NCBI RefSeq assembly: GCF_027622875.1
Contig: NZ_JAPZVP010000004.1
Span: forward strand, 1-64,000
Length of the DNA: 64,000 nt
Source of the DNA: Glycomyces luteolus
Lineage (GTDB): Bacteria > Actinomycetota > Actinomycetes > Mycobacteriales > Micromonosporaceae
Direction of reading: 5' to 3'
Shown: positions 9,837 to 19,996 of the stretch, one piece after another
Numbering within the stretch: the first letter of the stretch is position 1
How the letters are laid out: every line of letters starts with the position of its first letter
Position numbers and translations under genes: made by a program
Notes under the pieces: generated by a model
The model's database searches: none
What the model saw: the letters and a program-made list of their open reading frames with translations, nothing else
What the model was told of the DNA's origin: nothing

Positions 9837-9874
9837 ACGGGACGCGGCCCCAGCGGGGGCTCGCGTCCCGTTTC
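9837..9874 (+). terminator. Terminator between padR and prfB
   Basis: ACGGGACGCG pairs with CGCGTCCCGT, with an inner GC-rich stem (CCCC/GGGG), and is followed by TTTC. Confidence 0.75.
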
Positions 9875-9895
9875 GTATGAGCCCGAATACAGGCG

Positions 9896-9901
9896 TACGC
9901 T
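9896..9901 (+). promoter_or_regulatory. -10 box for leaderless prfB
   Basis: TACGCT ends 8 nt before the GTG start at 9910; no ribosome-binding site lies between. Confidence 0.5.
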
Positions 9902-9909
9902 GATCTGTT

Positions 9910-11025
<1,116 letters not shown>

Positions 11026-11234
11026 GGCTCCCGGGCCGGCGTCCTCACGGGATCGTTCCGTGGCTGCCCGGTAACGCTCCGACGAGCATTTATGGGCCAC
11101 CTGACCATACGGGCTTCCCCCGTTCGGATGAAATCGCGTCGTAACCCTTGCGCGGCCGTGACATATGGGGCTGAATCTGCGGAATATGCCACGCTTGTAC
11201 TGGAGCCGCCCGACCGGCCCTGCGCTTCGGCGGC

Positions 11235-11240
11235 TAGACT
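11235..11240 (+). promoter_or_regulatory. -10 box for leaderless ftsE
   Basis: TAGACT ends 7 nt before the GTG at 11248. Confidence 0.6.
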
Positions 11241-11247
11241 CCGGCTC

Positions 11248-11928
11248 GTGATTCAGCTTGAGGGTGTAACCAAGCACTACCCCCGGTCGAACCGCCCGTC
11301 GGTGGAGGACGTGAACGTCTTCATCGACAAGGGAGAGTTCGTCTTCTTCATCGGTCCCACCGGTGCGGGGAAGTCCACGATGATCAAGCTCCTGCTGCGC
11401 GAAGAAGTTCCGGACAAGGGCAAGATCACGGTCGGGGACACCGACGTGACGAGGCTCCGCCGGTGGAAGGTCCCCGCCTACCGGCGCAGCATCGGCTGCG
11501 TGTTCCAGGACTTCCGGCTGCTGCCGAACCGCACGGCCGCCGAGAACGTGGCGTTCGCGCTCGAGGTCATCGGCAAGCCCCGTTCGGTCGCCCGCCGGGT
11601 CGTCCCGGAGGTGCTCGAACTGGTCGGCCTCGGCGGCAAGGAGCACCGCTACCCGCACGAGCTGTCCGGCGGCGAGCAGCAGCGCGTCGCGGTCGCCCGC
11701 GCCTTCGTCAACCGGCCGCTGCTGCTGCTGGCCGACGAGCCCACCGGTAACCTCGACCCCGACACCTCGATCGAGATCATGCGGCTCCTCGACCGGATCA
11801 GCCGGACCGGCACCACCATCCTCATGGTCACCCACGACTCCAACATCGTGAACCAGATGCGCCGTCGCGTCATCGAGATCGAGAACGGCCAGATCGTCCG
11901 CGACCAGGCTCGCGGCGTCTACGGCTAA
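11248..11928 (+). CDS. ftsE: Cell division ATP-binding protein FtsE
   Basis: 226-residue ABC ATPase that pairs with FtsX and drives a septal peptidoglycan hydrolase rather than transport. Walker A is [10 protein letters not shown] (about residues 34-43), signature [14 protein letters not shown], Walker [14 protein letters not shown] and the H-loop VTHD. The early start [12 protein letters not shown] matches FtsE proteins; longer in-frame extensions upstream look non-coding and the -10 box at 11235 fixes the start at 11248. The gap to ftsX is 21 nt. Confidence 0.95.
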   Translation: MIQLEGVTKHYPRSNRPSVEDVNVFIDKGEFVFFIGPTGAGKSTMIKLLLREEVPDKGKITVGDTDVTRLRRWKVPAYRRSIGCVFQDFRLLPNRTAAENVAFALEVIGKPRSVARRVVPEVLELVGLGGKEHRYPHELSGGEQQRVAVARAFVNRPLLLLADEPTGNLDPDTSIEIMRLLDRISRTGTTILMVTHDSNIVNQMRRRVIEIENGQIVRDQARGVYG

Positions 11929-11949
11929 GCGGAAGGCAGATTCAGACAC

Positions 11950-12825
11950 ATGCGCGCGAAGTACGTGATGTCCGAGGTCTTCCTCGGACTGTGGCGCAAC
12001 ATCTCCATGACCATCGCCATGATCATCACCATGGCCGTCTCGCTGTCGATGCTCGGCGCGGGCCTGATGCTGTACAACCAGGTCGACGTGATCGAGGAGT
12101 TCTACCAGACCAACCTCGAAGTGGTCGTCTACCTCGAACGCAACATCGACCAGCCGACGACCGACCAGATCGAGGCTGCGCTCAAGGCCAGCGACCTCGT
12201 CGCCAACTACCAGTACGAGGACAAGGAGAAGGCGCTCGAGCGGTTCCAGGAGACCTTCAAGGAGTCCCCTGACCTGGTGAAGGCGGTCGAGGCCGATGTC
12301 CTGCCGTCCGCGTTCCGCGTGAAGATGAACGACATCGCCGACGCCCCGAAGCTCATCAAGGAGTTCGAGGGCATGACCGGCGTCTACCAGGTCACCAACC
12401 AGCGCGAGATCCTCCAGCAGGTCTTCGACATCCTCGGCGGGGCCCAGCGCCTCACCCTGATCGTCGCCCTCGTGCAGGGTGTGGCCGCGCTCATGCTGGT
12501 GGCCAACACGATCCAGGTCGCAGCGTACTCGCGTCGCCGCGAGGTCGCGATCATGAAGCTGGTGGGTGCGCCGAACTGGTTCGTCCAGGCGCCGTTCGTC
12601 CTCGAGGCGGTCTTCGCCGCCGTGATCGGTTCGATCTTCGCCTTCGGCACGCTCATCGCCGCGAAGTTCCTGGTCATCGACGGCCAGTTCGCGGACCTGT
12701 TCAAACTCATGCCGCCGATCACGATGCAGGCGATCCTCGTCCTGCTCCCGATCCTCGTCGGCGTCTCCGCGGTGATCAGCGCGATCACGGCGTGGATCAC
12801 CTTGCGCTTCAACATCAAGGTCTGA
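11950..12825 (+). CDS. ftsX: Cell division protein FtsX
   Basis: 291 residues. One N-terminal membrane segment (about 22-42), a large extracytoplasmic domain (about 45-165) and three C-terminal membrane segments match the FtsX topology. The extracytoplasmic loop normally activates a coiled-coil peptidoglycan hydrolase; such a protein is encoded immediately downstream. The YSRRREVAIMKLVGAPNWFVQAPFVLEA segment is the conserved cytoplasmic coupling loop that contacts FtsE. Confidence 0.95.
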   Translation: MRAKYVMSEVFLGLWRNISMTIAMIITMAVSLSMLGAGLMLYNQVDVIEEFYQTNLEVVVYLERNIDQPTTDQIEAALKASDLVANYQYEDKEKALERFQETFKESPDLVKAVEADVLPSAFRVKMNDIADAPKLIKEFEGMTGVYQVTNQREILQQVFDILGGAQRLTLIVALVQGVAALMLVANTIQVAAYSRRREVAIMKLVGAPNWFVQAPFVLEAVFAAVIGSIFAFGTLIAAKFLVIDGQFADLFKLMPPITMQAILVLLPILVGVSAVISAITAWITLRFNIKV

Positions 12826-12880
12826 CCTCGCACGACCGGGCTTCTGTCCCGAATACCCTGAATGTCCGTCGCAGATGGAC

Positions 12881-12886
12881 TACATT
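12881..12886 (+). promoter_or_regulatory. -10 box for leaderless M23 peptidase gene
   Basis: TACATT ends 8 nt before the ATG at 12895. Confidence 0.5.
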
Positions 12887-12894
12887 CTGGGCCT

Positions 12895-14121
12895 ATGAGG
12901 CGAATCGGCTGGCTGCTCGCGGCCCTGCTCCTGGCAGGGTCCGCGAGCAGTCCCGCTTTCGGCGTCTCCCAGTCCGACCTGGACAAGGTCGAGCGCGAGA
13001 AGGCCCAGATGGCCGCGCAGCTCGAAGACGCCTCCGACGAGGTGCGGGCCGCCGGCCAGGTGCTCGCCCGGACCACGGCCGCACTGCCCGGTGCCGAGCA
13101 CGCCGTCGACGTCGCCCAGGGGCGGGTCGCGGCGGCCGAAGCCGAAGCGGCCCAAGCGCAGCGCGAGGCCGACGCCGCGCGCGAGGCGCTCCAGGAGGTC
13201 GAAGCCGAGTACGAGGCCGCCCGCGAGGCCGTCGAGATCGCCCGCGAGGCCCGCGCCTCCCTGTTCGCCGCCACGGCCCGCGGCTCCGAACTGCTCACCT
13301 TGGACGCCGTGCTCGCCTCCGGCGACCCCCAGAAGGCCGTCGACGGCCTCACCTACCTCGAGTTCATGATGGATGGCAAGAACCTCGCGGTCGAAGAGGT
13401 GACCCTCGCCCGCCGGGAGGCCGCCAACGCCGAGAACGCCGCGTCCCTCTCCGAGACCGAAGCGGTGGCCGCCGAGACGGCCGCCGCCGACGCGCTCGCG
13501 GCCGCCGAGACCCGCTACACCGAAGCCCAGGCCGCCCAGCTCGCCGTGCAGGAGCTCGTCGGGCAGCACGAGGCGGCCCTCGCGGTCGCAGAGGACGCCA
13601 GGGACGACGCCCAGTCCGAGTACGACGAGCTCGAAGCCGAATCCGAGCGCCTCGCCGACCAGCTGCGCCAGGCCGACGACGACAACGACGACTCCGGCGA
13701 CTCCGGTGGCGGCTCCTCCGGCAGCGGCTTCGTCGTTCCGGTCGACGGCTGGAAGTCCTCCGACTTCGGCTGGCGTCGCCACCCGATCTACGGCACCACC
13801 CGCCTCCACGGCGGGACCGACTTCGCCGCGGGCACCGGCGCCACGATCCACGCCGCCGACTCGGGCAAGGTCGTCTACGCCGGCTGGAGCTCCGGGTACG
13901 GCCAGCTCACGTGCATCAGCCACGGCGGAGGCCTCTCCACCTGCTACGCGCACCAGTCCGAGATATGGGTGGACGACGGCGAGCGCGTCGACCGCGACGA
14001 GAGGATCGGCGCGGTCGGCAGCACCGGCGACAGCACCGGCCCGCACCTGCACTTCGAGGTCCGCGTCCGCGGCGACCGCGTCGACCCGGTCGGCTACCTG
14101 CCCGGCTGTCTATGCCGGTAG
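12895..14121 (+). CDS. Secreted coiled-coil M23 (LytM) peptidase, probable FtsEX-activated hydrolase
   Basis: 408 residues. A Sec signal peptide (MRRIGWLLAALLLAGSASSPAFG) is followed by a long Ala/Glu-rich coiled coil (about 24-265), a Ser/Gly/Asp linker, and a LytM/M23 domain (about 280-400). The zinc ligands are in LHGGTDFAAG (HxxxD) and HLHFEV. Coiled coil plus LytM is the EnvC-type layout, and the gene lies directly after ftsX, so it is probably the hydrolase (or activator) gated by FtsEX. In mycobacteria the analogous partner is an NlpC/P60 protein (RipC). Confidence 0.9.
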   Translation: MRRIGWLLAALLLAGSASSPAFGVSQSDLDKVEREKAQMAAQLEDASDEVRAAGQVLARTTAALPGAEHAVDVAQGRVAAAEAEAAQAQREADAAREALQEVEAEYEAAREAVEIAREARASLFAATARGSELLTLDAVLASGDPQKAVDGLTYLEFMMDGKNLAVEEVTLARREAANAENAASLSETEAVAAETAAADALAAAETRYTEAQAAQLAVQELVGQHEAALAVAEDARDDAQSEYDELEAESERLADQLRQADDDNDDSGDSGGGSSGSGFVVPVDGWKSSDFGWRRHPIYGTTRLHGGTDFAAGTGATIHAADSGKVVYAGWSSGYGQLTCISHGGGLSTCYAHQSEIWVDDGERVDRDERIGAVGSTGDSTGPHLHFEVRVRGDRVDPVGYLPGCLCR

Positions 14122-14154
14122 CGAATACGTTTCGACAGACAACTGTTCGATCGT

Positions 14155-14160
14155 TAAGCT
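14155..14160 (+). promoter_or_regulatory. -10 box for leaderless smpB
   Basis: TAAGCT ends 6 nt before the GTG at 14167. Confidence 0.6.
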
Positions 14161-14166
14161 TGCTCC

Positions 14167-14676
14167 GTGTCCAAGAAGCAAACGCAGGAGAAGGTCAAGC
14201 ACTCGGGTCCCGAGCGCTCGGTCGTGACGACCAACCGCAAGGCCCGGCACGACTATGAGATCCTGGACACCTACGAGGCCGGCATGGTCCTGTCCGGTAC
14301 CGAGGTCAAGGCCCTCCGCCAGGGCAAGGGGAACATCGTCGACGCGTACGCCGAGATCTACAACGGCGAGGCCCGCGTCCACAACCTCCACATCCCCGAG
14401 TACGACTACGGGACGTGGACCAACCACCCGCCCCGGCGCATCCGCAAGCTCCTGCTGCACCGCGGCGAGATCGCCAAGCTGGCGCACAAGCTCGACGAGC
14501 CCGGCCTGACGCTGGTCCCGCTCTCGGTGTACTTCATGAACGGCTACGCCAAAATGGAGCTCGGGCTGGCCCGGGGCCGCAAGAACTACGACAAGCGCCA
14601 GGCCATCGCCAAGCGCGAGTCCGACCGCGAGATCGAGAAGGCCATGGGCCGCGCCGCCAAGCGCGGCGGGAAGTGA
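14167..14676 (+). CDS. smpB: SsrA-binding protein SmpB
   Basis: The tmRNA partner in trans-translation. 169 residues with [29 protein letters not shown], the core motif that binds tmRNA, then [11 protein letters not shown] and the basic C-terminal tail [20 protein letters not shown] that inserts into the mRNA channel. ssrA itself follows 106 nt downstream on the same strand. Confidence 0.96.
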   Translation: MSKKQTQEKVKHSGPERSVVTTNRKARHDYEILDTYEAGMVLSGTEVKALRQGKGNIVDAYAEIYNGEARVHNLHIPEYDYGTWTNHPPRRIRKLLLHRGEIAKLAHKLDEPGLTLVPLSVYFMNGYAKMELGLARGRKNYDKRQAIAKRESDREIEKAMGRAAKRGGK

Positions 14677-14782
14677 GCCGGGGAATATCGGGTCGCGGCC
14701 GGTCGTTGGACTGGGTTAGAATTCCACAGCACGACTGATACACCGACAACTGAACAGGGTGAAACACTCACTCACCAATCTC

Positions 14783-15153
14783 GGGGCTGATCGGTTTCGA
14801 CTCCGTATGTTGAGGTGAGGGAAGCGGGTCGAGGAAGCCAACGCTGTCTCGTAAACCAACGTTGGAAACCAATAAGTGCCAACGCAAAACGCACTGACTT
14901 CGCTCTCGCTGCCTAAGCGACCGTGAAGTTGCCGCTCCAGGGGCGCATCCGCCCTGGGTTCGCGGCATCATTTAAGGATGCTGGGCCGACGTCTTGATCG
15001 CTGGGACGGAAGGCCGAGATCTTCGGCGATTAGAGCCCGCCACACCGTCTCGTCCGCGTGATCGGTGGGGCTCGATAAAAGGCACAGCGGACTGCACCCG
15101 GAGAAGTCTCACAGATGCAGCGGAGGACCAGGGTTCGATTCCCTGCAGCTCCA
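14783..15153 (+). ncRNA. ssrA: tmRNA (SsrA)
   Basis: The 5' end GGGGCTGATCGGTTTCGAC and the 3' end GGTTCGATTCCCTGCAGCTCCA form the tRNA-like domain; GGGGCTG pairs with CAGCTCC with one G-U. CCA is not encoded. The tag reading frame at 14878-14916 encodes ANAKRTDFALAA and ends TAA. The ALAA tail is the usual protease signal. The 12-residue tag is shorter than the 16-residue Streptomyces tag I recall. Total length about 371 nt. Confidence 0.96.
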
Positions 15154-15159
15154 CATCAC

Positions 15160-15184
15160 CATGGGCCCCCTCGCGGGGCCCATG
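15160..15184 (+). terminator. ssrA terminator 1
   Basis: Perfect 10-bp stem (CATGGGCCCC / GGGGCCCATG) with loop CTCGC, 6 nt after the tmRNA 3' end. Confidence 0.8.
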
Positions 15185-15193
15185 TGACTGCTT

Positions 15194-15235
15194 GTGATCG
15201 CCTGTGACCAGCGGTAGCCGGTCACAGGCGATCAC
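15194..15235 (+). terminator. ssrA terminator 2: 16-bp inverted repeat
   Basis: GTGATCGCCTGTGACC at 15194-15209 is exactly repeated in inverse at 15220-15235 with a 10-nt loop, followed by TATTTG. It looks like a second, back-up terminator. The same 16-mer occurs once more at 7421-7436, across the start codon of the PP2C gene. Confidence 0.65.
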
Positions 15236-15671
15236 TATTTGTTCGCTATCAGGTCATTATTGCCGGGAAGTTCGAATTTTTGAAGCCCACGGCTCAAGGG
15301 ATGGCGCTGTTCCAGCGGAAGTGTCGGTGCGGCCTCATCCGTTCCGCCGAGCGATGGCGGCCCGATTCATTGACGCGAGCCTTTTCCGTCACCCCTCCTG
15401 GAGGAGTCCGGCGAGGGTGGCCGCGTGGTGGCGGTGCTTGCGGCACCAGTACCGGTCGGATGGAGGGGGCTCACTAATCGGGGGCCTATGCGGTTTCGCA
15501 TAGGCCCCTTCGGCGTTCGCAAGCGGCGTCAGTCGTCGCTTTCGAATGCCGCTTCGATCATCTCGGTGCTCGGGGAAACGGCCGAGCCGCCTCCCCGAGC
15601 CGGACGGTCTCCCGCGGTATGAACTTCCCCCAACCAGGAGTTCAGGCGCGGGGACCGGCCTCAGACGATGA
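15236..15671. other. Gene-poor stretch after ssrA; small ORF of doubtful reality
   Basis: 436 bp. An ATG at 15301 opens a 58-codon frame (MALFQRKCRCGL...) that ends with TAA at 15475-15477, just before the hairpin at 15481. Its third-position GC is mixed rather than near 90%, and no ribosome site is clear, so it is not called as a gene. A small RNA ending at that hairpin is an alternative. The remainder shows no feature. Confidence 0.4.
15481..15510. terminator. Strong hairpin between ssrA and the subtilase gene
   Basis: Perfect 12-bp stem (GGGGCCTATGCG / CGCATAGGCCCC) with loop GTTT followed by TT. It may end transcripts from either side: a possible small transcript on the plus strand or the subtilase gene on the minus strand. 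Confidence 0.7.
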
Positions 15672-18600
15672 TCAGTTCAACACGAACACCGTCCGCCCCG
15701 CGGGCTGTTCGTCCGCGAAGTACTGCAGCGCCGCGAGATAGCGGCGTTCGGGGTCCAGACCGGACCAGCTCGCGGTGACGGGGTGCTCGCCAGCCAGTTC
15801 GGCCTCGATCGACTTGGGATCCACGTGGAGTCCCGGCTCGGCGTTCGCGGGCAGGACCCAGGTGTGCACCTTCGCATCGACCGTCTCGGTCGGTGCGTCC
15901 CACACATGGACGTAGACCTGATACGTGCGGCCCGGTTCGAGGTCGACCTGCTCGTCCGAGTCCGCCCCGAACGGTGCGTCGACGAGCTGGAGCGTCCCGT
16001 CGTCGAGCTTCTCGTAGACGACGAGGTCCAGGTCGGCCCCCTCCTCGTATTCCTCGTCGACGATCGCGGCCCTCCCCATGACGGCGTCGGCCGGCACGGC
16101 GAGCTCGAAGGACGCGGTCGCCTCGCCCTCGCTCGGGTCGTCCACCGGGAAGTCGGTCCCGTTCGAATTCGCCAGATCGAACTCCTCGACCTGCGAAGCG
16201 ACCGGCCCGGACGGGACGATGTCGAGCGTCCCTTCGAATCCGGTCTGCAAGTCGATCTCGACAGCACCCTCCGACCCGCCGCCGCGGACCTCGTGGGGAG
16301 CGACGATGTCCACGGCTCGCGCCGTGATCGGGCTTCGGACCTCGTGGCCGTACCGGTCGCACCAGGTCAGCGCGCCGAAGGACCATTCGCCGGCCGCGGC
16401 GTCGGTGCGGGTCACGGTGACGGTGAACGTCGCCGACTTCCCGGGGGCGATGCCCAGCCACGGACGGTCCACGGTCACCTCGAACCCGGCCGGAGCCTCG
16501 ATCCTAGGCACGTAGAACGCGTACTCGTCATCCACATTGGTCACCGTCCGGGTGATCGTCTGCGTGCCGGGCACGCCGTCGAGGGTGATCGACGGATAGT
16601 TCAAGTCGCTCGCCCCGACGACGCCGTGTTCGGCCTCGCTGGAGGCGCAGGACTCGCCGCCGTCGAGCTCCTGGAACTGGCCGACGGCGCAGCCGTAGGC
16701 GACCCAGTCCTCGGCGCCGGAGTCGTACACCAGGCCCGGGTCGAACATGGCCTGTCCGTCGGCGTGCCCGGCGCCGAAGTCGAACGGCGTGGCGTCCTCG
16801 CCGCCGCGCTGGATCGGGCGGCCCTCGGTGTCGGTCTGGAACGCGCTGGTCATCAGTGCCGACTTGACCGCCATCGGCGACCAGTCGGGGTTGGCGCCCT
16901 TGAGCAGCGCGGCGAGCCCGGCCACGTGCGGACTGGACATCGAGGTGCCGCTCATGATGCCGAAGTCCTCGTCTCCGGCCAGTGCGTCCGGGGTGTACCC
17001 GGCGAGGATCTCCACGCCCGGCACGGTGAGGTCGGGCTTGAGGATGCCGCCGCCCGGCACGCCGGTCGGGCCGTCCGAGGAGAACGACGCCATCTCCGGA
17101 GCGGTGCGTTCGACCGCTTCGAGCGGGTGCAGTGTCACGGTCGCGTCGGCGCTGCCGGACGCGTACTCCTCCAGGGCGTCGCCGGCCTCGACGTCGATGT
17201 GCGCCGCGAGGATCGGATTCTCGGCGGGGTCGGCGCGGAGATCGTCCACTTCGGGATCGTCGTTGTAGACGATCATCGCGACCCCGCCCGCGTCGAGGAC
17301 CTCACGGCCTTTTTCATGGAAGAAGACGCCACCGCGGGCGCAGGCGACCGCGCGGCCCGCCGCTGCGGCCTCGTCGAGGGTGCCCGGGAGGCAGCGCCTC
17401 GCCTCCGCGGGGTCGGCCCCGTCGAGCGCCACCGCTTCGGCCATGACCAGGTCGAACGCCTTCTCCTGGCTGACCCAGCCGCCGATGTTGCCGAACGGGA
17501 AGCTCTGGCCGTCGCCGAGGCTCAGCAAGCCTTCGACGGCCCGACCGTGCGTGGAAGCCGCAACCGTGGTCACCCATGGGGCGGGGTGGGCCACGGTGCC
17601 CTCGTCGCTCGCATCGTCGTTCCCGGCGGACGCGGCGACGAAGACGCCGGCGGCGGCGGCGTTGAACATCGCGATCGACATCGGGTCGTTCACGGTGTCC
17701 CGGCTGCCGCCGATGGAGAAGTTGATGACGTCGACGCCGTCGTTGACGGCGTCTTCGAAGGCCGCCACCGTATCCGAGGTCTGACAGCCGCCGCCGTTGA
17801 AGGGACTGCCCCAGCAGGCCTTGTAGAACGCCAGTCGGGCCGCGGGCGCCAGGCCGGAGATCGTGCCGTGGGATTCGCCGTCCTGGACAAGGTCGGTGAT
17901 GGTTCCGGCGGCGGTGCTGCCGACGTGGGTGCCGTGCGCCCAGTCGCCTCGCGGCGACCTTCGGCCGCTGAATTCCTCGCCGAAGGCGGTGGTGTCGTAC
18001 CAGCGGGCCCCGATCACCTTGTTGTTACAGGTGACGTTGTCCGCCGGGTCCTCTTCCTCTCCCGCGACGCACTCGCCGTTCCATTCGGCGTCGATGACGT
18101 CCTGGTCGGGGCGGGGCTCGGGCAGGGCCGCGAACGACGGGTGCTCGGGCCAGTAGCCGTCGTCGACGATGCCGACCACGATGCCCTCCCCGGCGTGCTC
18201 CCGGCCGCCGAACTCGGCCTCCCACGAACCGTCCGAACCGGATAGTCCGAGGAATTCCGGCGAGGTGTCCAGCTGGAGCGGCTGGACCGTGTTGGGGAAG
18301 ACGCCGGCCACGCGCTCGTCGGCGGCCAGCTCGGCGGCCTCGGAGGCGGACAGTTCGACGGCGACGCCGTTGAACACGGTGTCATACTCGGCCGCCGGTT
18401 CGGCCGCGGGCACTTCGGCGAGGACCGCGTCGCGGACCTCGGCCAGGTGCTCGCGGTATTCCTCGACCTCGCGGGCGTGCTGTTCGATGATCTCGCCCGC
18501 GGCGGGCGCGGTGCGCTCCAGGCCCGGCAGGCCGCCGTCATAGACGGCGACCGGGTCGTCCGCGAACTGGACGATGTAGTCACCGCCACTGAAGGGCTCG

Positions 18601-18737
18601 AAGGGGCCCGCGCTGGCCGGCCGGGCCGATGCGGGGACGGCGACGACGACTATGGCCATCGCGGTGGACGTCGCGGCGAGGGCCGCGGCGATGCGCCGCC
18701 GGAGGTCGGCGGCGCGGGATGGTCGTGAGGGTCTCAC
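15672..18737 (-). CDS. Secreted S8 family subtilisin-like serine protease
   Basis: 1021 residues. A signal peptide (about residues 12-40, RRRIAAALAATSTAMAIVVVAVPASARPASA) precedes an inhibitor I9-type propeptide (DYIVQFADDP... VAGVFPN). The catalytic triad is visible: Asp192 in GIVDDGYWPEHP, His268 in AHGTHVGSTAAG and Ser599 in MSGTSMSSPHVAG. A protease-associated insertion lies between His and Ser (about 410-540), and fibronectin-like domains follow (about 690-1020). This is the plant-cucumisin-like bacterial layout. The GTG start at 18737 has GGAAG about 8 nt upstream; a longer in-frame start would bury the signal peptide. An extracellular degradative role is likely. Confidence 0.93.
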   Translation of the reverse strand: MRPSRPSRAADLRRRIAAALAATSTAMAIVVVAVPASARPASAGPFEPFSGGDYIVQFADDPVAVYDGGLPGLERTAPAAGEIIEQHAREVEEYREHLAEVRDAVLAEVPAAEPAAEYDTVFNGVAVELSASEAAELAADERVAGVFPNTVQPLQLDTSPEFLGLSGSDGSWEAEFGGREHAGEGIVVGIVDDGYWPEHPSFAALPEPRPDQDVIDAEWNGECVAGEEEDPADNVTCNNKVIGARWYDTTAFGEEFSGRRSPRGDWAHGTHVGSTAAGTITDLVQDGESHGTISGLAPAARLAFYKACWGSPFNGGGCQTSDTVAAFEDAVNDGVDVINFSIGGSRDTVNDPMSIAMFNAAAAGVFVAASAGNDDASDEGTVAHPAPWVTTVAASTHGRAVEGLLSLGDGQSFPFGNIGGWVSQEKAFDLVMAEAVALDGADPAEARRCLPGTLDEAAAAGRAVACARGGVFFHEKGREVLDAGGVAMIVYNDDPEVDDLRADPAENPILAAHIDVEAGDALEEYASGSADATVTLHPLEAVERTAPEMASFSSDGPTGVPGGGILKPDLTVPGVEILAGYTPDALAGDEDFGIMSGTSMSSPHVAGLAALLKGANPDWSPMAVKSALMTSAFQTDTEGRPIQRGGEDATPFDFGAGHADGQAMFDPGLVYDSGAEDWVAYGCAVGQFQELDGGESCASSEAEHGVVGASDLNYPSITLDGVPGTQTITRTVTNVDDEYAFYVPRIEAPAGFEVTVDRPWLGIAPGKSATFTVTVTRTDAAAGEWSFGALTWCDRYGHEVRSPITARAVDIVAPHEVRGGGSEGAVEIDLQTGFEGTLDIVPSGPVASQVEEFDLANSNGTDFPVDDPSEGEATASFELAVPADAVMGRAAIVDEEYEEGADLDLVVYEKLDDGTLQLVDAPFGADSDEQVDLEPGRTYQVYVHVWDAPTETVDAKVHTWVLPANAEPGLHVDPKSIEAELAGEHPVTASWSGLDPERRYLAALQYFADEQPAGRTVFVLN

Positions 18738-19138
18738 AGGGTGTCTTCCTTTCAGGGGGTCGAGGGCGGCGCGGATCGCCGGAGTCGCGCACGGAATCGG
18801 TCGGAGCGCGCCCGGCCCCCCGGCCGCGGGCGCGCTCCGGCCGGCGCGGTGCACCCGTACCGGGCCGGTGGGGGAGTGGTAGTTCAGATCAGACGGGTCG
18901 AGTCCCGTGGCGCCGTGGACGACGGGCCTCAGCCGGAGGAACGGCGACAGGGAGCAGTCAGACCACGATGTTTCGGCTTAATGGGGTGTTCCACTCACAA
19001 GGCGTGAACCTTCCTGAAGCGGGAGCAGGTTGACAATATGATTACTTGAACCATGAACCATCGTCAATGCAAACGACGCTCGCAGAGGGGCCGTGGTGCG
19101 GACCCTCAGACCGTTGTCATGCGTGTTAAGAAAGTGGC
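18738..19138. promoter_or_regulatory. Divergent control region of subtilase and XRE regulator
   Basis: 401 bp. TTGACA at 19030-19035 on the plus strand and TTGACG on the minus strand (complement of 19062-19067) flank a perfect tandem repeat of GAACCAT (19048-19061). This resembles back-to-back promoters with an operator between them; the -10 boxes are poor, so exact starts are uncertain. No gene is supported in the rest. Confidence 0.45.
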
Positions 19139-19996
19139 ATGGCAGGAGTCCACAGCGGGGGCGCGGAATTGGGGCAGTTCCTGCGCACGCGGCGGGAGAA
19201 GACCACCCCTGAAGACGTCGGTCTGGCGGCCGGACCCGGCATGCGCCGCACTCCCGGGTTGCGCCGCGAGGAGATCGCGATGCTCGCCGGGGTCAGCGTC
19301 GGCTACTACCGACGCCTCGAGCGGGGCACGGAGACCCGCCCGAGTCCACAGGTGACCAATGCGCTGGCGCGGGCCCTGCGCCTGAACGAGGCCGAGCTCC
19401 GCCATCTGCGGATACTGGTGGCGCGCGCCGACTGCCGGATCGCGTCGAAGGTCGTGCCGAACCGCTCCGTGCCCCCGGGCATCGAACTCATGCTCGAGAG
19501 TCTGCGGCCGCACCCCGCCGTCGTGACCACCCGCAGCTACGACCTGCTGGCCGCCAACCCGAGCGGGATGCGGATGCTGGACGGCATCGAGGACCTGCCT
19601 CCCGAGAAGCGCAACCTCGCCCGCGCCCTGTTCATGCAACCGGTCGCCCGGAAGCGCTGCGGCGACTGGGAGGTCATGGCGCGCGGCTGCGTCGTCCGCC
19701 TCCGCAAGCTGACCGCGACCGAGCCCGCCGCTCCGGACCATTCCGGACTGGTTCGCGAGTTGCGGTCCCGGAGCCGGGAGTTCGCCGAGCTCTGGAACCG
19801 ATACGAAGTGGAGGAACCCGTTTACGGCGAGAGGACCTTCCACCACCCCGAGATCGGCGAGGTCAAAATGGGGTTCCAGGCCATGGAGATCCAAGGGACC
19901 CCGGGGCACCGGCTGCTCTACTGCTTCGCCGTCCCCGGCAGCCCCGAGCACGACGCGCTGGTACGGCTCGACGGGAGCGTTTCGGCCGCCGGCTAA
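19139..19996 (+). CDS. XRE-family regulator with MmyB-like ligand-binding domain
   Basis: 285 residues. The N-terminal Cro/C1-type helix-turn-helix includes LGQFLRTRREKTTPEDVGL, GMRRTPGLRREEIAMLAGVSVGYYRRLERG and SPQVTNALARALRLNEAELRHL (residues about 10-90). The remainder matches the PAS-like MmyB ligand-binding domain (SYDLLAANPSGMRML ... NLARALFM ... FAELWNRYEV ... HHPEIGEVKMGFQAMEIQGTPGHRLLYCFAVPGSPEHDAL). These regulators usually control a divergent neighbour, which here is the subtilase gene. Ligand unknown. Confidence 0.9.
   Translation: MAGVHSGGAELGQFLRTRREKTTPEDVGLAAGPGMRRTPGLRREEIAMLAGVSVGYYRRLERGTETRPSPQVTNALARALRLNEAELRHLRILVARADCRIASKVVPNRSVPPGIELMLESLRPHPAVVTTRSYDLLAANPSGMRMLDGIEDLPPEKRNLARALFMQPVARKRCGDWEVMARGCVVRLRKLTATEPAAPDHSGLVRELRSRSREFAELWNRYEVEEPVYGERTFHHPEIGEVKMGFQAMEIQGTPGHRLLYCFAVPGSPEHDALVRLDGSVSAAG

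Noticed and set aside
14783-15235. Integration site (att) of a mobile element at ssrA
   Set aside because: No second copy of the tmRNA 3' end and no integrase or phage gene is visible downstream.
15301-15477. 58-codon ORF as a definite gene
   Set aside because: Third-codon GC is not biased, no ribosome site or promoter, no family; kept only as a possible small transcript.
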